Origin: Deltaproteobacteria bacterium
GTDB lineage: Bacteria > Myxococcota > XYA12-FULL-58-9 > JAUUZB01
NCBI GenBank assembly: GCA_030590185.1
Contig: JAUUZB010000078.1
Coordinates: forward strand, 1-9,307
Direction: 5' to 3'
DNA length: 9,307 nucleotides
In this document: in pieces, positions 6,189 through 9,307 of the stretch
Position numbering within the stretch: the stretch's first letter is position 1
How the letters are laid out: each line of letters starts with the position of its first letter
Notes under the pieces: generated by a model
The model's database searches: none
The model's input: only the letters and a program-made list of their open reading frames with translations
What the model was told of the DNA's origin: nothing
Translations under genes and position numbers: made by a program

Positions 6189-6920
6189 TCACTGCATCTT
6201 GACGCCGAACAGCTTCGCTAGGCGGGCGTGCATTCCCAGGGCCTGCTCGGAGGTTTGCTGGATGAGCTCGGAGCCGGCGCTGGCCACGTCCTCGATCTCC
6301 TCCATCGCCCCGCCCGCCGCGGTGGCCGCCTGCAACAGGGTCACGGAGGTGATCGGCTCGTCGCTCTTGCCCTCAGCCATGCGCCCGAGCGCGGCCTTGC
6401 GCGCTTCGACCATTACCTCGAGCTGACGCATGCGCTCTTCGATCATCTCGACCGTGACACCCTTGCCCTTGGCCCACGCCCCCTGGCGGCTGAGCAGGCC
6501 AGCGAGGTCGTTGGCAAAACCGTCCGCCACGCCCATGAGGTCCATGGCGCCCTGCAGGACACCGGGGTCGGGATGCTCGATGCCGCCGAGGGCCGGGGGA
6601 ATCACGATCTTGCGCAGGTCGGCCGCCTCGCGGTTGCCACGCAATGCCTTGGCGTTGCTCTGGTTGAGGTTGACCCTGTTGACGCCGGAGACGTCCTTAT
6701 TGAAGTAGGCGTGCTTGTGCACCTGGGGGCCGGCCGCCTTGGCCTGGGCCATCTTCTGGAGGACCGACTGACCGACCTGACCGAGGTCACGGCCGCCCTT
6801 GGCTGGTGCCTTGGCCTTTTGCGCCTTGGCAACATCCTTGTCCTTGGCCTTTTTGCTCTTGGTTTCCTCTTCCGGAACGTAGGCGATCGGTTGAGGCTTG
6901 TAGAGGAGGTCGCGTCCCAT
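6189..6920 (-). CDS. Unrecognised 243-residue protein, Lys/Ala-rich N-terminus and helical C-terminus
   Basis: No family is recognised. From the ATG at 6920 the protein starts MGRDLLYKPQPIAYVPEEET. A Lys/Ala-rich, probably disordered stretch (residues 20-42) follows, then a segment with HKHAYFNKDVSGVNRVNLNQ (70-89). The C-terminal half is helical and amphipathic, with EMIEERMRQLEVMVEARKAA (158-177) likely coiled coil. It has no signal peptide, membrane segment or Cys, so it is probably cytoplasmic or exported by a non-Sec route. A GTG at 6935 would add five residues. I prefer ATG 6920 because a TACATT hexamer lies six bases before it, matching the spacing seen at other starts here. A long opposite-strand frame exists but is Leu/Gly/His/Val-rich shadow sequence. 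The gene is transcribed away from the 7001 gene. Confidence 0.75.
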   Translation of the reverse strand: MGRDLLYKPQPIAYVPEEETKSKKAKDKDVAKAQKAKAPAKGGRDLGQVGQSVLQKMAQAKAAGPQVHKHAYFNKDVSGVNRVNLNQSNAKALRGNREAADLRKIVIPPALGGIEHPDPGVLQGAMDLMGVADGFANDLAGLLSRQGAWAKGKGVTVEMIEERMRQLEVMVEARKAALGRMAEGKSDEPITSVTLLQAATAAGGAMEEIEDVASAGSELIQQTSEQALGMHARLAKLFGVKMQ

Positions 6921-6934
6921 GGTTTCAATGTACA
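6921..6934 (-). promoter_or_regulatory. Candidate -10 element before the 243-residue gene
   Basis: TG-TACATT (-10 hexamer 6932-6927 on the minus strand) lies six bases (GAAACC) before the ATG at 6920. The hexamer fits TAnnnT and matches TATAAT at four of six positions. No -35 box or Shine-Dalgarno sequence is seen. If real, the message would start at or within a base or two of the ATG, and the GTG at 6935 could not be the start. Confidence 0.35.
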
Positions 6935-6985
6935 CCGGCCACCCCTCTGATGGCTAGCCGCGCCCTAGACCGACCAACGGGGCCA

Positions 6986-7000
6986 TGCTTAACTCGCGCC
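6986..7000 (+). promoter_or_regulatory. Weak candidate -10 element before the small membrane protein gene
   Basis: TGC-TTAACT (6986-6994) is the only A/T-rich patch in this part of the divergent gap, and it ends six bases before the ATG at 7001. The hexamer is a poor consensus match (three of six) but has the extended TGn and the same placement as at the other starts. There is no Shine-Dalgarno sequence. Confidence 0.25.
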
Positions 7001-7384
7001 ATGGACAAGCGGCTGTACCTGCACCTGGCGACCGCCGGTCTGACCGGCCTGGTGGTGGGCACCATCGTCCTGTTTTGGGCCTACCCCAAGCTGCTGGTCT
7101 ACGTGCTGCTGGCCATCGTCGCCGCCCTTTCCTACGGCGCCCTCTATTTGATCCTCGCGGCGCGCCTCGACCCGAAGAAGAAGACCGCGGAGGCACCGGG
7201 GGGCGACGCCGAAGCCGCCGAAGCTGGAGTCGTCGCGGACGCTGGAGCTGAAGTCGCCGCGGACGCTGGAGCTGAAGTCACCGCGGACGCCGAAGCCGAA
7301 GCCGCCGTCCCGAAGCCTCGCCGCAAGCGCAAGCCGTCCACGAAGAAAAAGAAACGGCCGACCGCCCCACCCGCTGAGGAATGA
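7001..7384 (+). CDS. Small two-helix membrane protein with Ala/Glu repeat and basic tail
   Basis: This 127-residue protein is of unrecognised function. Residues 7-27 and 30-52 form a probable helical hairpin, with a single Pro-Lys turn at 29-30. An acidic, Ala-rich region follows, with three 8-residue repeats: VVADAGAE, VAADAGAE, VTADAEAE (77-100). The tail is strongly basic: PKPRRKRKPSTKKKKRP (104-120). The positive-inside rule would put both ends in the cytoplasm. The frame is open further upstream, but that part is antisense to the divergent gene and reads as nonsense, so ATG 7001 is chosen. The stop overlaps the nagZ start (ATGA, 7381-7384), suggesting translational coupling and co-expression. 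The basic tail recalls histone-H1-like tails and might bind nucleic acid or anionic polymers, but that is speculation. Confidence 0.75.
   Translation: MDKRLYLHLATAGLTGLVVGTIVLFWAYPKLLVYVLLAIVAALSYGALYLILAARLDPKKKTAEAPGGDAEAAEAGVVADAGAEVAADAGAEVTADAEAEAAVPKPRRKRKPSTKKKKRPTAPPAEE
7229..7300 (+). repeat. Three 24-bp tandem direct repeats
   Basis: Units run 7229-7252, 7253-7276 and 7277-7300. The first two differ at two bases, both within one codon (GTC against GCC); the third carries a few more changes. They encode the 8-residue pattern VxADAxAE. The shared GCGGACGCTGGAGCTGAA core of units one and two points to recent duplication in frame. Confidence 0.85.
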
Positions 7385-8481
7385 AGCTCGTCCCCAAACG
7401 AGACGCCCGAGCAGCGGCCGGGCGGATCACGGTCTGCGGCTTTCACGGCAAGACGGTGACCGGGGAGCTCAGGGAGATCCTGCGCGAGGTCCAGCCGGGC
7501 GGCTTGATCCTCTTCGAGCGCAACGTCGAGTCGGCCGAGCAACTAGCAGAGCTGATCCGCGAGCTCGCCAGCCTGCGGCGTGACGGGGAGCCGCTGTTGA
7601 TCAGCGTGGACCAGGAGGGCGGGCAGGTGGCGCGGCTGAGCGCCGTGGTTAGCCCCTGGCCGACCATGCGAGCCCTCGGCTCCGTGGGTGACCCGGACCT
7701 GGCGGAGCGGGTGGGTGCGGGGATCGGCCGCGAGTTGCGCGCCCTCGGCGTTGATGTTGACTGGGCGCCGGTGCTCGACGTGGACACGAATCCGGATAAC
7801 CCAATCATCAACGACCGGGCTCTATCGGGCGACCCGAAGGTGGTGGCCGAGCTCGGCGCCGCCCTGGTGCGGGGCCTGCAGTCGGTTGGGGTCGGGGCGT
7901 GTGGGAAACACTTTCCTGGCCACGGGGATACGGATCTCGACAGTCACCTCGCCCTGCCGTTCATCGGCCACGACCCGGAGCGCCTGCGCCATGTCGAGTG
8001 GCCACCGTTTGTCGCGGCGATCGCGGCGGGGGTGGGCGCGATGATGACCGGTCATCTGGTGGTCGAAGCGTTTGACCCGGACCACCCGGCGACCGTGTCA
8101 CGACGGACCCTCGCGGTGCTGCGCGAGGAGATGGGGTTTGAGGGGGTGATCGTCTCGGATGGCATCGAGATGAAGGCGTTGTCCGGGAGGTACAGCCCGC
8201 AGCAGATCGCGACCCTCGGGCTCAACGCGGGGATCGACCTGTTCCTGGCGTGCGATCCGGATGGGGTCATGGAGCACTACCAAGGCTTGGTCCACGGGGT
8301 GGAGCAGGAGGAGATCAGTCACGAGACGTTGCTCGGGGCGGCCAGGCGGGTGGAGCGCTGGCGACGGCGATGTTGTCGCGGGCCAGGGTCAGGGGAGGCG
8401 ATCCAGCGCTGGGTGAAGTGTGGGGAGCACCAGGGGCTGGTGGAGGAGATCGAGGCGCGGGCCGGGGAGGCTTGGGGGTAG
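7381..8481 (+). CDS. nagZ: Beta-N-acetylhexosaminidase, glycoside hydrolase family 3 (NagZ-type)
   Basis: This 366-residue protein lacks a signal peptide, so it is likely cytoplasmic like classical NagZ. That enzyme removes GlcNAc from GlcNAc-anhydroMurNAc peptides during peptidoglycan recycling. GH3 motifs are in order: PGGLILFERNV (39-49), SVDQEGGQVARL (75-86), DWAPVLDVD (127-135), GKHFPGHGDTDLDSH (175-189) with the D187-H189 acid/base dyad typical of NagZ, MMTGHLVV (221-228) and GVIVSDGIEMKAL (245-257) with nucleophile D250. SDG replaces the more usual SDD or SDA after the nucleophile. About 45 residues follow the usual family end near RRVERW (322-327), including a Cys pair (331-332). They have no recognised domain. 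The ATG overlaps the preceding stop (ATGA), and TGAGGA sits immediately before it, too close for a good Shine-Dalgarno sequence. Coupled translation is likely. Confidence 0.93.
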   Translation: MKLVPKRDARAAAGRITVCGFHGKTVTGELREILREVQPGGLILFERNVESAEQLAELIRELASLRRDGEPLLISVDQEGGQVARLSAVVSPWPTMRALGSVGDPDLAERVGAGIGRELRALGVDVDWAPVLDVDTNPDNPIINDRALSGDPKVVAELGAALVRGLQSVGVGACGKHFPGHGDTDLDSHLALPFIGHDPERLRHVEWPPFVAAIAAGVGAMMTGHLVVEAFDPDHPATVSRRTLAVLREEMGFEGVIVSDGIEMKALSGRYSPQQIATLGLNAGIDLFLACDPDGVMEHYQGLVHGVEQEEISHETLLGAARRVERWRRRCCRGPGSGEAIQRWVKCGEHQGLVEEIEARAGEAWG

Positions 8482-8540
8482 ACCGGCCACGTCAACGACC
8501 TCTAGCTAGCCTTGACCTCCGGGCTACTGTGGACACGGAG

Positions 8541-8559
8541 GGTCCCGGCGGTCGGGGCC
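8541..8559. terminator. Possible weak hairpin between the convergent nagZ and P-domain genes
   Basis: GGTCCCG (8541-8547) and CGGGGCC (8553-8559) can form seven pairs (one G-U) around a five-base loop. It lies in the 142-base gap between two converging genes, where a bidirectional terminator would be expected. No T-rich tract follows on either strand, so support is weak. Confidence 0.25.
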
Positions 8560-8623
8560 GACGAGACCGCCGACGGCGTCGTGTATGTCGGCGAGTACCT
8601 CGACCTGTACTAGCGCGGGATCC

Positions 8624-9307
8624 TCAGTCCCAACGGCTCATGATCTCCACGCTCCAGGCCTGGAGACTCCCAACATTGCCGGGGGTGGCGTCGAGGATAC
8701 TGAGGGTCCAGTCGCCGTTGACCGACTCGTCCCCGGAGAACCCCACGGGCACCCGCTCGATCCACAACTCCCCAGCCGGGGCGGCCTCATTGTCCCAGAC
8801 CCCAAGCTCATTGCCGGAGGGGTTGGTGAGGGTGATGCTCAGCTCGCTGGCGTCGGGGTGACTCAGCTCGACCGTAACGATGACGTCCATGTCGACGGAG
8901 GTTAGGCCACTCGCCGCGATCGTTCGGGTGAGGATGGTGGTGCCGTCATCCGGGATGGCCACCGGGTGCGTCTCGGAGAATACCCCCCAGTAGCTCACGG
9001 GCATGCAGATCCCAGACTCGCCCCGGGTGATGCCCGCGCAGAGGAGATCCGGTCCACACGAATCCTCGAGGCTGCACGTGGCGTCGGCGGCGCCGCCGCC
9101 TGCGCAATCAAACGACTGCAGGGTCCGATCCTCGGAGATCACGCCGGCGAGCCCAGGGAGTTGGTCGAAGCGGACCAGGGTCCATATTGGGACCAGGTAG
9201 CTGAAGGTCGCACAGGTATCATCGGGGCTGGTCAGGGTCGTGCCCACGCTGAGGGTCGTGGTCACGTCCGATCCACCGCCGGACGTCTCACCTTCCATGG
9301 CATCGAC
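8624..9307 (-). CDS. Secreted or lipoprotein-type P-domain (proprotein convertase P-domain) protein, 5' partial
   Basis: The frame is open through the right edge, so the start is outside the window. ATG 9298 is only an internal Met, and numbering is from it. A low-complexity linker, GETSGGGSDVTTT (3-15), is of the kind that follows lipoprotein or export signals in some myxobacteria. The next ~85 residues hold six Cys (29, 65, 75, 81, 87, 98), including CSLEDSCGPDLLC, which suggests disulfides outside the cytoplasm. A P/Homo B-type beta domain follows (about 115-222): VELSHPDASELSITLTNPSG (143-162), VNGDWTLSILD (193-203) and GSLQAWSVEI (210-219). In known proteins P-domains accompany subtilisin-like proteases or act as stand-alone beta-sandwich modules. 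No catalytic protease residues are visible in this part. Cargo or binding role unknown. It converges on nagZ. Confidence 0.85.
   Translation of the reverse strand, partial: VDAMEGETSGGGSDVTTTLSVGTTLTSPDDTCATFSYLVPIWTLVRFDQLPGLAGVISEDRTLQSFDCAGGGAADATCSLEDSCGPDLLCAGITRGESGICMPVSYWGVFSETHPVAIPDDGTTILTRTIAASGLTSVDMDVIVTVELSHPDASELSITLTNPSGNELGVWDNEAAPAGELWIERVPVGFSGDESVNGDWTLSILDATPGNVGSLQAWSVEIMSRWD

Noticed and set aside
6228..6950. 240-residue plus-strand open frame opposite the 243-residue gene
   Set aside because: Its composition (Leu/Gly/His/Val-rich) is that of a reverse-complement shadow. The minus-strand protein has sensible Lys-rich and coiled-coil segments and a candidate promoter at its start.
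6806..7000. N-terminal extension of the small membrane protein to 6806
   Set aside because: It is antisense to the divergent gene and gives an atypical Pro/Trp/Arg-rich sequence; the hydrophobic hairpin begins right after ATG 7001.
8502..8509. CTAGCTAG palindrome after nagZ
   Set aside because: It is short and isolated with no second site or nearby promoter to give it meaning.

Overview
This 9.3 kb window is GC-rich bacterial DNA, roughly two thirds G+C with a strong G/C bias at third codon positions. Coding density is high and gaps are short; no gene-free stretch reaches 300 bases. I see no tRNA, rRNA, CRISPR array, transposase or integrase. The gene set suggests Myxococcota or a related lineage of the former Deltaproteobacteria. 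The clues are a SpoIID-type enzyme, a P-domain secreted or lipoprotein-type protein with a Ser/Gly/Thr linker, and membrane proteins with low-complexity tails. This placement is inference, not proof.

Layout. Bases 2-1366 (+) hold the 3' part of a SpoIID/LytB peptidoglycan lytic transglycosylase-like gene that enters from the left edge. Next come uridine kinase (udk, 1465-2094 +) and, 12 bases on, an unrecognised membrane protein with a helical-repeat C-terminus (2107-3366 +). That gene overlaps, tail to tail, the end of a minus-strand group of three genes. In transcription order the group is an NlpC/P60 lipoprotein (5976-5239), a CpsB/YwqE-type PHP phosphatase (5194-4454) and a flippase-like (LPG_synthase_TM family) membrane protein (4449-3358). 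The flippase-like protein ends in an acidic DEPA/DEPV tetrapeptide repeat.

Upstream of that group is a 212-base non-coding stretch containing an 18-base-arm inverted repeat built of GCCAAG-like units. It is followed by an unrecognised minus-strand protein (6920-6189). A divergent gap then leads to a plus-strand pair: a small two-helix membrane protein with an 8-residue repeat and a basic tail (7001-7384), overlapping by ATGA the cytoplasmic-type beta-N-acetylhexosaminidase nagZ (7381-8481). The window ends with the 3' part of a minus-strand P-domain protein (8624-9307) that runs off the right edge.

How the genes fit together. Three of them act on peptidoglycan: the SpoIID-type lytic transglycosylase, the NlpC/P60 endopeptidase and the muropeptide-recycling NagZ. 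The PHP phosphatase and flippase-like protein point to surface polysaccharide or lipid-linked glycan biology. Udk is pyrimidine salvage. I see no complete defence, secretion or biosynthetic system. The less ordinary signals are the inverted-repeat element, the TA-rich -10-like hexamers 6-8 bases before several start codons that lack Shine-Dalgarno sequences (possible leaderless transcripts), and the NlpC-phosphatase-flippase arrangement.
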